The notes beneath the pieces are model-generated. The model made no database searches, was not told the DNA's origin, and was given only the letters and a program-made list of their open reading frames with translations. A program made the translations under genes and the position numbers. A stretch of 64,000 nt of DNA from T3SED10-260 sp035363255 (GTDB lineage Bacteria > Caldisericota > Caldisericia > UBA6126), in NCBI GenBank assembly GCA_035363255.1, contig DAOSES010000002.1, positions 62,001 to 126,000 of the forward strand. Direction: 5' to 3'. Numbering within the stretch: the stretch's first letter is position 1; every line of letters begins with the position of its first letter. Below are positions 17,589 through 27,077 of this stretch, one piece after another.

Positions 17589-20150
17589 ATGAAAACTTTT
17601 ATTGGGTGGACTAGATCAAAAGCAAAGCCTATTCTGTTTGTGTTATTGTTTTTGCTGGCTTCGATAATGATTTTTCTTGCTTACGACTATTTACAAAACC
17701 AGTTAAGAGAAAGTGCTAGATTGAAGATTATCAACACCGAAAATGAATTTGACCAAAATATCTCAAAAAAAATACAAAAAGTTGAGATAGTGTCTTATCA
17801 GGAAGATATTCCAATAGAACCCTTTTCATTGTTACCTCCCCTGACTCCATCTGGGTCTCTTTCAGACACTCTAAAAATAAACCAACATGTATATCGAAGG
17901 AAAATTGATCTTGAAACAAGTTTTTTGGAGAAAGATCTATTTCAGCATCCTGTTTTACTCGACTTAAACACCTTGCAGTGGATCCGTGAATCCAAACTGC
18001 CGATCGATTATGAAAACATTTATTTTACTGACGAGGACGGCTCAAGCATACTACCCCATTTTGTAGCATATGGGTATGGCGAAAAAACTACTCGAGTATG
18101 GATCAGTATTCCCCATCTGAAGGCAAAACATAACAAAAAAATCTACCTCTATTACAGCATTAAAGCTTTTCATGCCTATATGGATCCAAAACCTGCATTT
18201 CCAACAATAAATAGTCTGGTAGGTTGGTATGTCATAGACGATGCCTTGAGCAAAGACATATACGACCTTTCAGGTAACAACAATCATGGAGACCTGTCCC
18301 GATTGGATTTTTATATGTATTGGCATATGGGGGAATTTAAAAATGAACCCACTTACTATACTTTTTTTAACGATTGGAAACGATTGTATAATTTTGAGAA
18401 AGACAGTGATTCTGAAAGGCGTTACGGAGATAGTCTTTATTTCTCTATCCCCACCGAAAAACATCCTTCTTTAGCAAAATGTGGAGCTATGGAGTTCTGG
18501 ATAAAGCCCTATCATATCATGCAGGATTATACTCAACAAATAGTCGTTAACGATAAGGAAAATTTCTCGATAGGGCTCCTTCATAACGGAGGAATATACT
18601 TACAAGCAGGAAGTCCAAACAACAAAATACATTGGGATGCAAATATCAAGCAAGGCTATTGGTACCATATCATAATCAATTGGGATTTTGATACAAAGAA
18701 CACCCAGCTCTTTGTTTATGGCAAAGAAATTCCAAAATCCAAACCTAACTCAAACTTTCAATGGAAATCATTGCCAGAACTTGGTAAATTGCATTTTGGG
18801 GGCTATTATGCCAAAAACAAACTTCTTGGATATTCAGGCTATTTGGAAGCGATACGTATTTACGATAAAACTCTCACTCAAAGCGAAGTGAAACTCGCTC
18901 ATCAGTTTAATCATCGAAAGTATTACCTGCCAAAAACTAACATTGGGGAAGAAGAAACAGCAAAAAGCAATGAATCCATCGATAAATCTATCAATTTTAA
19001 TCAAATTCCAAAGCTACCAACCAATCCAGGCATACGTATCAATACCCTCTATGCGACACCCTTATCGTACCATGGAGACAATAGCGAAATTCATACAAGC
19101 CCTAGCAGAACAACGGGAGATCTTGTTAATAGAATATGGAACTATGAATGGCATCAACCCATCTTTGGCATTAGTTCTCATTTTTATTCTCATATTGGAA
19201 CTGAAGTATCCATAGATAATCATTACTTATTGCAATATGTGGGTCTTCGAGTAAATGACCCCGACTTAATAAAAGACCTAAAGATATCTTTTTCATGGTA
19301 TGCAGATTATAACGACTTAAGGAACCATAAGGAGCACAATTCCTGGAAAATTGGATGGTTGAACTGGCTTATGCCTATAGCTTCAGCATGTGCTCCACTT
19401 TATTCTTATATAGATTTAGGAGAATCTCATCTGGAATTAGTCAGCATCAATAACCAAATTTGCTGGTACAAGCTCAAAGAACCTTTTTTAGTCGGAAAAT
19501 CTGCAAGTATCATGCAGATGGAATTTTTAACCGTCAACCAACCTGGAGTGATTGAAATTCAACTCAAAGAAATGGTTTTTTTAGACAACAATCAACAATG
19601 GCAAAAAGCTACTTTGTTTATAGAAAAACCAAAAACACTTGAGGTGTTGAACGACCACCTAAACACTATGTATATTGCAAGTCTTGATGAAACTGAAAAA
19701 GGATCTATTGAGCTTCAAATTACTGAAAAAAACGATCTTACTCTATGCTTCAAAAATATAGGGCAAAGCTACATATTATTGGATGAGGACTCCTATTTTT
19801 ATATTACACAAAACCTACTTGACAGCATTCATATTAAAGATCAGCAGGGTAAACTGTTATGCAAGTTTTCCTTATTAGATCTTTGGACAAAAAATACTGA
19901 AAGTATGAAAATTCCTCCCAACTACTGTCTTCGCTTTCCGCTCTTAGAACAAAACGAAATAGCTCCCAATCAAACATATGAAGTATATTTGTTGCGTACT
20001 GATAACCCGCTAACTCCCCCTAAACCAGATAAAATCCTATCCTGGATTATAAATAATAATCCATATGAATACTTTTCTGCTTCTTCCAAGAGCTATCTTT
20101 GGAAAAAGCTCCAAACCAATGATCAACTTGAACTCAGTTTTAGGGATTAA
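17589..20150 (+). CDS. Membrane-anchored DUF2341/LamG-like surface protein
   Basis: A 853-residue protein with an N-terminal membrane segment (about 10-32). Residues about 85-205 resemble a DUF2341 domain (TTRVWISIPHLKAKHNKKIYLYY). These are followed by a concanavalin/LamG-like domain (SLVGWYVIDDALSKDIYDLSG through GYLEAIRIYDKTLTQSEV). The C-terminal half is unrecognised beta-rich sequence. Such proteins usually bind glycans or act as surface adhesins, but no partner is evident. I take the ATG at 17589, with AGAGGA seven bases upstream; the GTG at 17565 lies inside the RDD gene. Confidence 0.7.
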   Translation: MKTFIGWTRSKAKPILFVLLFLLASIMIFLAYDYLQNQLRESARLKIINTENEFDQNISKKIQKVEIVSYQEDIPIEPFSLLPPLTPSGSLSDTLKINQHVYRRKIDLETSFLEKDLFQHPVLLDLNTLQWIRESKLPIDYENIYFTDEDGSSILPHFVAYGYGEKTTRVWISIPHLKAKHNKKIYLYYSIKAFHAYMDPKPAFPTINSLVGWYVIDDALSKDIYDLSGNNNHGDLSRLDFYMYWHMGEFKNEPTYYTFFNDWKRLYNFEKDSDSERRYGDSLYFSIPTEKHPSLAKCGAMEFWIKPYHIMQDYTQQIVVNDKENFSIGLLHNGGIYLQAGSPNNKIHWDANIKQGYWYHIIINWDFDTKNTQLFVYGKEIPKSKPNSNFQWKSLPELGKLHFGGYYAKNKLLGYSGYLEAIRIYDKTLTQSEVKLAHQFNHRKYYLPKTNIGEEETAKSNESIDKSINFNQIPKLPTNPGIRINTLYATPLSYHGDNSEIHTSPSRTTGDLVNRIWNYEWHQPIFGISSHFYSHIGTEVSIDNHYLLQYVGLRVNDPDLIKDLKISFSWYADYNDLRNHKEHNSWKIGWLNWLMPIASACAPLYSYIDLGESHLELVSINNQICWYKLKEPFLVGKSASIMQMEFLTVNQPGVIEIQLKEMVFLDNNQQWQKATLFIEKPKTLEVLNDHLNTMYIASLDETEKGSIELQITEKNDLTLCFKNIGQSYILLDEDSYFYITQNLLDSIHIKDQQGKLLCKFSLLDLWTKNTESMKIPPNYCLRFPLLEQNEIAPNQTYEVYLLRTDNPLTPPKPDKILSWIINNNPYEYFSASSKSYLWKKLQTNDQLELSFRD

Positions 20151-20162
20151 TTTTGCTTACCC

Positions 20163-21284
20163 ATGATGAAGAAAAAGTATAACTCTTTGGTTTATCTGGC
20201 AGCTTTACTGTTATTTGTTGCAATCCTTTTCCTTTATCCACGTCTTGGTATAACTCCCATGACTGTGCGTTCTGAAGCCCTTTCAATTCCAATCGAAACG
20301 TCAGAAATAGAAATACCACTCCAGGAAAAGTTTGGGCAAAACTTGATAGTCGGCATTCCTTCCACTGTTTTAGATGATGAAAGCAGAGAAATCCTGGAAC
20401 AACTAAAACCTGCTGGAATTGTGCTTTATCAGCGCAATTTTACCTCGCAAGAACAACTTAAAAAACTGATCAGCGACTTACAGGATCTGGCTCAACAATC
20501 CACTAAATCGCATTATTTTATCATGCTGGACGAAGAGCCTGAAGGCGCTAACCGTCTGGGACTGCTAAAAAATATCTTTACCCTGGGGAATCCCCAGTGG
20601 GCCACTATCGAAAAAGATATAAAAACGCTCAAGCACCTTGGTATAAATGTGCTTCTGGCTCCTTTGGCAGATTTCCCCTTTGTCCCCAATGCCTTCATTT
20701 CGAGGCGTATTCCTTTTCAGGATCCTGAAGATCTGAAAGCTTTCAATCAAACCTTTATTCGTCTTCTTCAAGAAAACGGAATTCACGCCACTTTAAAGCA
20801 TTTTCCTGGCCTGGGTTTGTTTACTGATGATCCTCATTATACCTATATTCGTACCGATTCTCCCCCAGAGCTTCTATTGCGTTCCATGGATTTGTTTCAA
20901 GATGGGATAGATCATGGAGCTCATTTTATCATGAGTTGTCATGCCCAGTATGATAGTTTCGATGACAGCAATCCTTCTACTTTTTCACACCAAATCATTA
21001 CTACCATGCTCCAACAAGAGCTCGATTTTCAAGGCATCATCGTGAGTGATGATTTGTCCGATATGCCTTTGGCTATTGAAAATCTGGACCTGACTGATGC
21101 AGGAATACGTGCAATCATGGCAGGTCATCATCTGATAATGTTTTCCCACCATCTGCCCGATACTCGCTCCATCGTTGAAAACATACTCCAGGCAGCCTCT
21201 CAGGATCAACTGCTACTCGAACGCATCGATGAGAATTTCCACAAAATAAGCTCGTTCAAAAGTTATTTGGAGGCTGTGAATTAA
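20163..21284 (+). CDS. Glycoside hydrolase family 3, NagZ-like beta-N-acetylglucosaminidase
   Basis: A 373-residue GH3 enzyme with an N-terminal membrane anchor or uncleaved signal (about 8-28), so it probably acts outside the cytoplasm on peptidoglycan fragments. Conserved elements are the substrate Lys-His in LKHFPGLG, the following Asp and His (DDPHYTY) equivalent to the NagZ acid/base dyad, and the nucleophile Asp296 in IVSDDLSDMPL. Length fits single-domain NagZ enzymes. It starts 12 nt after the previous gene without a clear ribosome-binding site, and its stop overlaps the convergent PIG-L gene by 4 nt. Confidence 0.85.
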   Translation: MMKKKYNSLVYLAALLLFVAILFLYPRLGITPMTVRSEALSIPIETSEIEIPLQEKFGQNLIVGIPSTVLDDESREILEQLKPAGIVLYQRNFTSQEQLKKLISDLQDLAQQSTKSHYFIMLDEEPEGANRLGLLKNIFTLGNPQWATIEKDIKTLKHLGINVLLAPLADFPFVPNAFISRRIPFQDPEDLKAFNQTFIRLLQENGIHATLKHFPGLGLFTDDPHYTYIRTDSPPELLLRSMDLFQDGIDHGAHFIMSCHAQYDSFDDSNPSTFSHQIITTMLQQELDFQGIIVSDDLSDMPLAIENLDLTDAGIRAIMAGHHLIMFSHHLPDTRSIVENILQAASQDQLLLERIDENFHKISSFKSYLEAVN

Positions 21285-22681
21285 GACAAGGGAAGATCTT
21301 TAAGCCTAAAAAAAGACCAGGGAAAGTGGTCAATTAAGATAGTGTGATGTTGGTCGTATGATTCCAAACTTACAAAACATCCATACAGATTAGTAAAATC
21401 TTGGATGGGAATAGTAAATTGTAGCTGGTCTTCGCGAAGATAGACTTCTTTTTTCTGAAATTTCCATTTTTTTCGGTGTTCTACTATTTCGCCATTTGCC
21501 AATTGCTCGTAGAATACTACTTGTAAGCCATAGCTTAAGTTGCCAGGAAGACCCTTGGGAAAGGTTTCAACCTGAAGTATCAAATGATCAGGCTCAGATT
21601 CAAGCCTGAGGGAGACAAAATCACCCCCACGAATCAGATCTTTGATAAAGTAATCATTAGAGGGATCCATCATAAGGTGAGTGTCCCACTCATGAATGTT
21701 AAACAATTCAGTATCTCGAACAAAAGCATACATATACCCTCCAATCATTTTAATCTGACTGGTGTATTGATCCATAGCATTCTTTTTTATATCAATCGAA
21801 ACTTCATTTAGTGGCGAGTGATACCATTTCACGTCCATACCCAGCATCGACTCAGGAGGAAGCAAAACTTCCTTGGGATGAAAACCCCAGGGTCTGGGCC
21901 ATCTGAGTTTTCCATGGTGAACCAAGTAGTAGTGGATTTTAATTTCTTTTGCCCAGGGGATGTTTTGAATCTTGAATTTTTCCACTTCAGCGATAACAAA
22001 ATTGGTACTAGCTCGATGATCTGGATGAAAATCATAATAAGAAGGAGTTACAATGAGGGTGGGTTGAAATTCCTCCAATATATAAGATAGATCCTTGGAA
22101 ATAGCTTGACCATGGTAGGGAGCGGAAAGCGTAAAACTATTGTTGTAAGGGGAGTAATCTGATTTTGTATGAATAGAATAAAAAGGTTTTTCCCAGTTTT
22201 CAAACCACAAATGCTTAAGCCCCCCATCTGGATACCCCAAAAAGGTAATATGTTTCCGTAAAAGACCGATGGTTTCCAAGGCGCGTATCGATTCTTCTTG
22301 ACGACGGTATCCTATCTTAAGACCGTGGTCCTGAGATCTGAATTTGGCGATAATCGTCTCGTCCAGAATATCTCCAAAACCATCTCCATTGCTAACAAGT
22401 ACTACACGAACCTCATCATTATTTTGTATGGCTTTTTGAATAATTCCAGCGGAGCCAATCGTTTCATCATCCGGATGCGGAGCTATGATGAGCAAACGTT
22501 CTTGCTGGGAGCTTGATAAAGGGTCAAGCGATTCCAAGGTTACTTTGGAAAGATATCGTTCCAGCCTGCTTCTAAATGGACCCATTGAGCTTTCAGATAA
22601 TAGCAGTATGCTTAGCAATAGCAAAACACTCAAGAGTGATAAATACTTAAATCGACAATTCAAGTAGTTACGCTTTTTCAT
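21281..22681 (-). CDS. Membrane-anchored PIG-L (LmbE) family deacetylase
   Basis: A 466-residue protein with an N-terminal membrane segment (about 12-29). The zinc-dependent N-acetyl-sugar deacetylase domain spans roughly 60-290, with the metal-binding motif APHPDDE (His69, Asp71, Asp72) and the distal HPDH motif (SYYDFHPDHR). The remaining 150 residues form an unrecognised beta-rich C-terminal domain. The enzyme probably deacetylates an extracellular or cell-wall amino sugar. It lies tail-to-tail with the GH3 glucosaminidase gene, and both may act on wall glycans. AGGATGGGG precedes the ATG. Confidence 0.85.
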   Translation of the reverse strand: MKKRNYLNCRFKYLSLLSVLLLLSILLLSESSMGPFRSRLERYLSKVTLESLDPLSSSQQERLLIIAPHPDDETIGSAGIIQKAIQNNDEVRVVLVSNGDGFGDILDETIIAKFRSQDHGLKIGYRRQEESIRALETIGLLRKHITFLGYPDGGLKHLWFENWEKPFYSIHTKSDYSPYNNSFTLSAPYHGQAISKDLSYILEEFQPTLIVTPSYYDFHPDHRASTNFVIAEVEKFKIQNIPWAKEIKIHYYLVHHGKLRWPRPWGFHPKEVLLPPESMLGMDVKWYHSPLNEVSIDIKKNAMDQYTSQIKMIGGYMYAFVRDTELFNIHEWDTHLMMDPSNDYFIKDLIRGGDFVSLRLESEPDHLILQVETFPKGLPGNLSYGLQVVFYEQLANGEIVEHRKKWKFQKKEVYLREDQLQFTIPIQDFTNLYGCFVSLESYDQHHTILIDHFPWSFFRLKDLPLS

Positions 22682-22754
22682 AATTGCCCCATCCTATCCT
22701 GCATGCTAGCCATTCGGTCTTAATATTGGCAAATTATATTCAGATGGAAGCACG

Positions 22755-23228
22755 ATGCAAAATGTTTTTCACTCTTTGAAACAGCCTTTCTTTAGCTTAC
22801 ACCAGGAATTGTTATCCACAAGGATTTTACTAAACAACCATAATCTTTTACACTATCCCCATAGGTTTGCATATGATATTGCTATTTCTCTCTATTACTG
22901 GCTTTGGATGGTAGATATTATGAAACTAGAATTACAAAATGATGATAATCGCAGAAAAGATATATCCATCCATTTCCTTAAAAATTTTATAACAGGATAC
23001 CAAACTGAATATCACTTCTTGAAAGAATGGTTAGATATGATGCCAGTATTTGTTGCTATAAGGCAAATGGAGTTATATCTTATTTTTGAAGAGCGCTTTG
23101 GTCATATAACTGACTTAAATTCACAACTCTATCTCCAGACTGCACAGTTTAAAAAGAACCTTCTGGAAAAGAAACAAGTTGTTCCTTTTGGAGTTTTTAC
23201 TCGAAAATATTATTCATTGCTAGTATGA
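22755..23228 (+). pseudogene. C-terminal fragment of an APH/homoserine-kinase-type phosphotransferase
   Basis: The 157-residue frame looks like the C-terminal third of an aminoglycoside-phosphotransferase-fold kinase: RFAYDIAISLYYWLW, then FLKNFITGYQTEY, then MMPVFVAIRQMELY. The ATP-binding lobe and the catalytic HGD and DFDD motifs are absent, so it cannot be an active kinase. The first about 25 residues do not fit the family. A 39-bp direct repeat lies in the 5' part of the frame and again just after its stop, consistent with an imprecise duplication or excision. The call rests on motif resemblance. Confidence 0.55.
22797..22835. repeat. 39-bp direct repeat, copy 1
   Basis: Identical to 23239-23277, 442 bp away. 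This copy lies inside the 5' end of the kinase-fragment frame. Neither copy has a recognisable transposase nearby. Confidence 0.9.
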
Positions 23229-23238
23229 CTATTCCAGT

Positions 23239-23277
23239 TTACACCAGGAATTGTTATCCACAAGGATTTTACTAAAC
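23239..23277. repeat. 39-bp direct repeat, copy 2
   Basis: Identical to 22797-22835. This copy lies 11 nt after the stop of the kinase fragment and upstream of the flavodoxin gene; the sequence after the repeat differs at the two sites. Confidence 0.9.
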
Positions 23278-23320
23278 TATTAAACAGTATAAGGTAATCC
23301 TAAGACAAGGAGAAAGATAT

Positions 23321-23773
23321 ATGAAAACACTGATTGTGTATCGAAGCAAATATGGTTGCACCAAGCAATATGCCGAGTGGGCAAAAGAAGAACTCGGTTC
23401 CGCTGACTTGCTTGATATCCGTTCAGTCAAAGCAACCCAACTTTCATCCTATGATCGAATAATCATACTAAGCTGCGTATATATTGGTCGGATGAGTGCT
23501 ACAGGCTTTATTACCCGAAACTGGCCAATGCTAAGTCAAAAAAAGGTCTTTCTTATTGCAGTTGGGATGGAGCTAGACACCAAAGATTCCAAGCCCTCCT
23601 TTCAGCTTCTTCCCGAGGAAATACGCCAGGGAATTAGTGCCTACATCAAACTTCCAGGAAGAATGGACTTGGATAAAATGGGCTTTTTTGACCGCTTTAT
23701 CATTAAAAAAATGGGTGGAAAAACGGAAGACAAAACAGACCGAGATATGCTGAAGGCATTTCTGAAGTCTTGA
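23321..23773 (+). CDS. Flavodoxin-domain protein (HemG-like)
   Basis: A 150-residue flavodoxin-fold protein with FMN phosphate loop YRSKYGCTKQYAEW near residue 8 and a second loop SCVYIGRMSATGF near residue 52. The size and C-terminal region resemble menaquinone-dependent protoporphyrinogen oxidase-type flavodoxins (HemG/BilS group), but no heme genes are nearby, so an electron-transfer role is as far as I go. AAGGAGA precedes the ATG. Confidence 0.78.
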   Translation: MKTLIVYRSKYGCTKQYAEWAKEELGSADLLDIRSVKATQLSSYDRIIILSCVYIGRMSATGFITRNWPMLSQKKVFLIAVGMELDTKDSKPSFQLLPEEIRQGISAYIKLPGRMDLDKMGFFDRFIIKKMGGKTEDKTDRDMLKAFLKS

Positions 23774-23836
23774 GGCATAGGTAATCTCAAGGAAGATTAA
23801 GATCAGGTCTAGCTGTTTTCAACCGTATTGACTTAT

Positions 23837-24379
23837 TTATACCCAGATGAAGGAATCTCCTATTTGAATCTCATCTCCTTGGTAAACATCCTGTTGGCTG
23901 ATATTTTGACCATTGACTTTGGTTCCATTACGACTATTCAAATCAGTTAACACATAACGATTCTCTGACACAAACAAATCGGCATGTTTCCCTGATACTT
24001 TTTGATCATTTAAAAAAATAGGGCTGTCTGGATTCCTTCCTATCATATTGCTTCCAGGGTGCAAACGGGCTTTTTGCAAACTACCATCAGCTTGTTGTAC
24101 TGTTGCTTCGCCAACACCATAAAGACCATCATCATTAGATGATTTGTTGAAAAAACCACTATTTTTTTGATACAGTAATAACAACAAAGCAAGGATAAAT
24201 AAAAAGAGGATAAAACCACTTCCAAGTCCAAATGAACCGCATTGTGGACCTGAAGAGGAAGCAATTCCTGATCCTCCTCCTCCTGAGCCTCCCCCTGGAG
24301 TTGCCCAGGCAGATTGTTTGATGGCATAATCCACACTTAGAAGAAACAGCAATAAGAGACCAATGCATCTTTTATTCAT
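23837..24379 (-). CDS. Membrane-anchored FHA-domain protein
   Basis: A 180-residue protein with a signal peptide (about 1-27), a Gly/Ser-rich exposed segment (GGGSGGGGSG), one membrane helix (about 52-70), and a C-terminal FHA domain of about 75 residues on the other side. The phosphothreonine-binding signature is intact: MIGRNPDSP, KVSGKHADL and DLNSRNGTKVNG. FHA domains bind phosphothreonine peptides, so it probably links envelope events to Ser/Thr kinase signalling; no kinase gene is in the window. The ATG follows GGAGG by seven bases. Confidence 0.87.
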   Translation of the reverse strand: MNKRCIGLLLLFLLSVDYAIKQSAWATPGGGSGGGGSGIASSSGPQCGSFGLGSGFILFLFILALLLLLYQKNSGFFNKSSNDDGLYGVGEATVQQADGSLQKARLHPGSNMIGRNPDSPIFLNDQKVSGKHADLFVSENRYVLTDLNSRNGTKVNGQNISQQDVYQGDEIQIGDSFIWV

Positions 24380-24598
24380 TGCAAGTCCTCCAAAACAACG
24401 AACATGTGAAAGATATATATGCCAGTGTTAGTTTAAGTCAATAATTAACATACACCTTTTTTCGTTTATTTTAGGGGGGGTGCATTGAAATTCCCCTGCT
24501 TCAGAAAGTTACCAAAATTAATCCTCTTCGTTACTTTGTAGAAGTATCGTAGGCTATATCCTGAATGAACTAAAACAACCTTGAACTATTTTTAAGCA

Positions 24599-25126
24599 TC
24601 AGCATTTCCAATTTATTTTTGCAGGAAAAGGTTCTTGCTCAACAGCTATTGCACAAAGAGCATCAAGCATACGATTGCATTCTTCAGCGGCAGATTGTTC
24701 TAACTGGTCCCAGGGAGCCTTAATTCCAAGTGTATCGTATGCAACAGCTAAAGCACCATAAAGGGCTAATCCAATACAATGTGATGCAGAATGAATAGTC
24801 GATGCACTCTGACCTATCGCTCTTGCTGCAGCTTGTGCAACAGGGTTATCCTCGGACTCACGCGCTGCTGCATGGCTTTCCAGGATAAAAACTTTAGCCT
24901 GGGGCAGTTTTATGGAACCTGATAACCATTCCCTGGCAACTTGCAATGCATTCAATGGACGTAGATCCTTTGGATAATATTTCAACCACAAAGGTAACAT
25001 GACTTTTTCTGAATAATCGATTGCCCAAAGAGCGAGGGTGGGCTTGCTCTGTGTTTCAATCAGTTTTACTAGCGATTGAATATATGGTGCATTCCAGTCA
25101 CTCAACATCTTGCGCGTTTTCGGCAT
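24599..25126 (-). CDS. Imm5-like putative immunity protein
   Basis: A 175-residue helical protein whose features (NALQVAREWLSGSIKLPQAK, an Ala-rich helix VAQAAARAIGQSAST, and the SHCIGLALYGALAVAYD segment) resemble the Imm-5-like putative immunity protein family found in Bacillota. Such proteins neutralise polymorphic toxins, but no toxin gene is adjacent, so this could be an orphan or a functionally reassigned copy. A good AAAGGAG precedes the ATG. It follows the phosphotransferase gene on the same strand by 33 nt and may be cotranscribed. Confidence 0.55.
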   Translation of the reverse strand: MPKTRKMLSDWNAPYIQSLVKLIETQSKPTLALWAIDYSEKVMLPLWLKYYPKDLRPLNALQVAREWLSGSIKLPQAKVFILESHAAARESEDNPVAQAAARAIGQSASTIHSASHCIGLALYGALAVAYDTLGIKAPWDQLEQSAAEECNRMLDALCAIAVEQEPFPAKINWKC

Positions 25127-25159
25127 TTTCTAAACTCCTTTTAACCACTGATCGTAACA

Positions 25160-26080
25160 TCACTGCTCTGAGGTGGATGATGCTTCATTTTCAAGCAGGT
25201 TTTTTGCATATTGCCAGTATTCATCCAAACCAGACCGATTAGCAAACTCAGCAATATCGATGGCCACCGTTGAATTTAACTCCAGGATATGATCATACAT
25301 CTTTGGCCAGACATAAGCTCCTGATTTTTCATATTCCTGAATGAGCCTTTGAAGTGCATTTTCACCAAAACACCGATAAAAAGCGATGAAATCCTTTGAA
25401 ACATCTGAGACCATAGCTTCGGTCCAGTCAATAATACCGCACACCTGATACGATGAATCTATAAAGATATGGCCAGGATGAAGATCTCCATGTATTAATC
25501 CTGTTGTTTCGGGCCAATATGAATCACTTTCCAACCAGTTTTGCCAACGATTCCACAGAGCCTTGTAAATAGAAAACTTATCATTAGCCCATTTCATTCG
25601 CTTGTGCATATGTTTTTTCAAATCCCTGGCTTTGATTACTTTATCCCCTAAAAAATCAAGCTCTATTCCTGAAAGTTGATGGAGATTTTTTAAACCAACA
25701 GCCATCGAATGAATAAATTCTTCGGGTAGATTTTTTTCATCCAGCTTCCACTCATATACTTTTAGCTTAAGATTGATAGTGCCTACAGGAATACCTTCCA
25801 TGCTTGGATAAGCAATCAAATCATCCGAAAACACTTTCCACTGAGGAACAGGTATTGGAAAGCGGTGAAGTAGAAAATCAAGGACTTTTTTTTCTGTCGC
25901 GCTTGATTGAATTACGTCTACTCTTCTTGGCAAACGCAATACCCATGGCTGACCTTTCACATCATTAGCAAAAGCTACCCAAAAATCCAAGCCGGATTCA
26001 TTGCAGTTTATGCTTTTTGTGTCGAGTTCTAAATGATGCTTGATAGCAAGTTTATTTATTTCCTCAATGGTTTTTTTCAT
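25160..26080 (-). CDS. Macrolide 2'-phosphotransferase-like kinase (APH fold)
   Basis: A 306-residue APH-fold kinase most like the Mph group. The N-lobe has GLDFWVAFANDVKGQPWVLR and LPRRVDV, the catalytic loop is HGDLHPGH, and the metal-binding Asp lies in IIDWTEA. Mph enzymes inactivate macrolides by GTP-dependent phosphorylation; here the substrate is inferred, since Mph-like homologs without resistance function are common. AAAGGAG lies close to the start. Its leader shares a 15-bp block with the leader of the cyclophilin gene at 28515. Confidence 0.75.
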   Translation of the reverse strand: MKKTIEEINKLAIKHHLELDTKSINCNESGLDFWVAFANDVKGQPWVLRLPRRVDVIQSSATEKKVLDFLLHRFPIPVPQWKVFSDDLIAYPSMEGIPVGTINLKLKVYEWKLDEKNLPEEFIHSMAVGLKNLHQLSGIELDFLGDKVIKARDLKKHMHKRMKWANDKFSIYKALWNRWQNWLESDSYWPETTGLIHGDLHPGHIFIDSSYQVCGIIDWTEAMVSDVSKDFIAFYRCFGENALQRLIQEYEKSGAYVWPKMYDHILELNSTVAIDIAEFANRSGLDEYWQYAKNLLENEASSTSEQ

Positions 26081-26209
26081 GTTAGCTCTCCTTTTGAGAA
26101 ATACTAAAAACTACTTTAATTATAAAGTAATAAACTGGTAAAACTATTGCTATTTCCTGCTATGTAAACATAATTTTTTCTGTTTATGTTAGTAAGCAGG
26201 AGGAAACCA

Positions 26210-26248
26210 TGGTAAGAAGACGAAGCAGAAAACAATGGATGGGATGAT
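26210..26248 (+). CDS. Possible 12-residue basic leader peptide before the K+ channel gene
   Basis: The strongest ribosome-binding site here, GCAGGAGGAAACC, serves an ATG at 26210 that encodes only MVRRRSRKQWMG before TGA at 26246-26248. The channel start at 26250 lies 1 nt after that stop. This could be a translationally coupling leader, or the remains of a frameshifted N-terminus. Four of its first six residues are Arg. Confidence 0.35.
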
Positions 26249-26249
26249 C

Positions 26250-27077
26250 ATGAAACAAGCATGGTTAAAAACCCGTAAAAGAACCTTTGAACTGCTTGAA
26301 GTAGCAAAACCAGGGGATAAAGCTAGCAAAGCTACAGATATTTTCCTAGTGGTATTGATTTTGGTCAACGTATTAGCGATGGTATTTGGTACGGTTGAAG
26401 CTGTTCGAAATGCTATGGGCATATATCTGGATTGGTTTGAATTCTTTTCTGTCAAAATCTTTACCTTGGAATATATCCTGAGGATATGGACAGTAGTAGA
26501 AAAATCAAAAAAAACTTCCTTGATCAAGTATCGTATCCGATACATTTTTTCATTCATGGCCCTGGTGGATTTGTTTGCTATTTTACCAAGCATTCTCCCT
26601 ATTATTTTCCCGATGGATCTTAGATTTTTACGTTTATTCCGTTTATTCAGAATGGCTCGTTTGTTAAAAATGGGTCGATACTCCAAAGCAGTTCAAACTT
26701 TCTCCCAGGTGCTCAAAGGAAAAAAGGAAGAGCTCGTTGTTGCTGTAATCGCAGTTTTATTTCTTTTGTTAATATCTTCCAGCTTGATGTATTACTTTGA
26801 AAATGAAGCACAACCCCATGTATTCAAGAGCATTCCTGATGCTATGTGGTGGGCCGCCGCAGCATTAACTACTGTAGGTTATGGCGACGTTACTCCCATT
26901 ACCACCTTGGGAAAAATGCTGGGAGTAGTTTCAGCAATTCTAGGAATAGGCTTGTTTGCCCTTCCTGCAGGAATCCTCGCCAGCGGTTTTTCTGAAGCTT
27001 TAGCTTTCAATAAGATAAAAGACAATCTTTGCCCCACTTGCGGACAAAAGAGGCAGAGTACGGAGAATCACTTATGA
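26250..27077 (+). CDS. Voltage-gated potassium channel family protein
   Basis: A 275-residue six-helix ion channel. The voltage-sensor S4 shows spaced Arg residues (RFLRLFRLFRMARLLKMGRYSK region near residues 125-145) and the pore carries the K+ selectivity filter TTVGYGDVTP. A CxxC-containing tail (CPTCGQKRQ) ends the protein and may bind a metal. Starts at 26235 or 26250 are possible in frame; I choose 26250 because it lies next to the stop of the basic leader ORF. The stop TGA overlaps the ATG of the racemase gene (ATGA), so the two genes are coupled. Confidence 0.87.
   Translation: MKQAWLKTRKRTFELLEVAKPGDKASKATDIFLVVLILVNVLAMVFGTVEAVRNAMGIYLDWFEFFSVKIFTLEYILRIWTVVEKSKKTSLIKYRIRYIFSFMALVDLFAILPSILPIIFPMDLRFLRLFRLFRMARLLKMGRYSKAVQTFSQVLKGKKEELVVAVIAVLFLLLISSSLMYYFENEAQPHVFKSIPDAMWWAAAALTTVGYGDVTPITTLGKMLGVVSAILGIGLFALPAGILASGFSEALAFNKIKDNLCPTCGQKRQSTENHL

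Noticed and set aside
22797..23277. Insertion sequence bounded by the 39-bp repeats
   Set aside because: No transposase, no terminal inverted repeats and no target-site duplication outside the repeats are visible.
26189..26686. 165-codon minus-strand frame opposite the K+ channel gene
   Set aside because: It is antisense to the voltage-sensor region of a clear channel protein, and its residues match no family.
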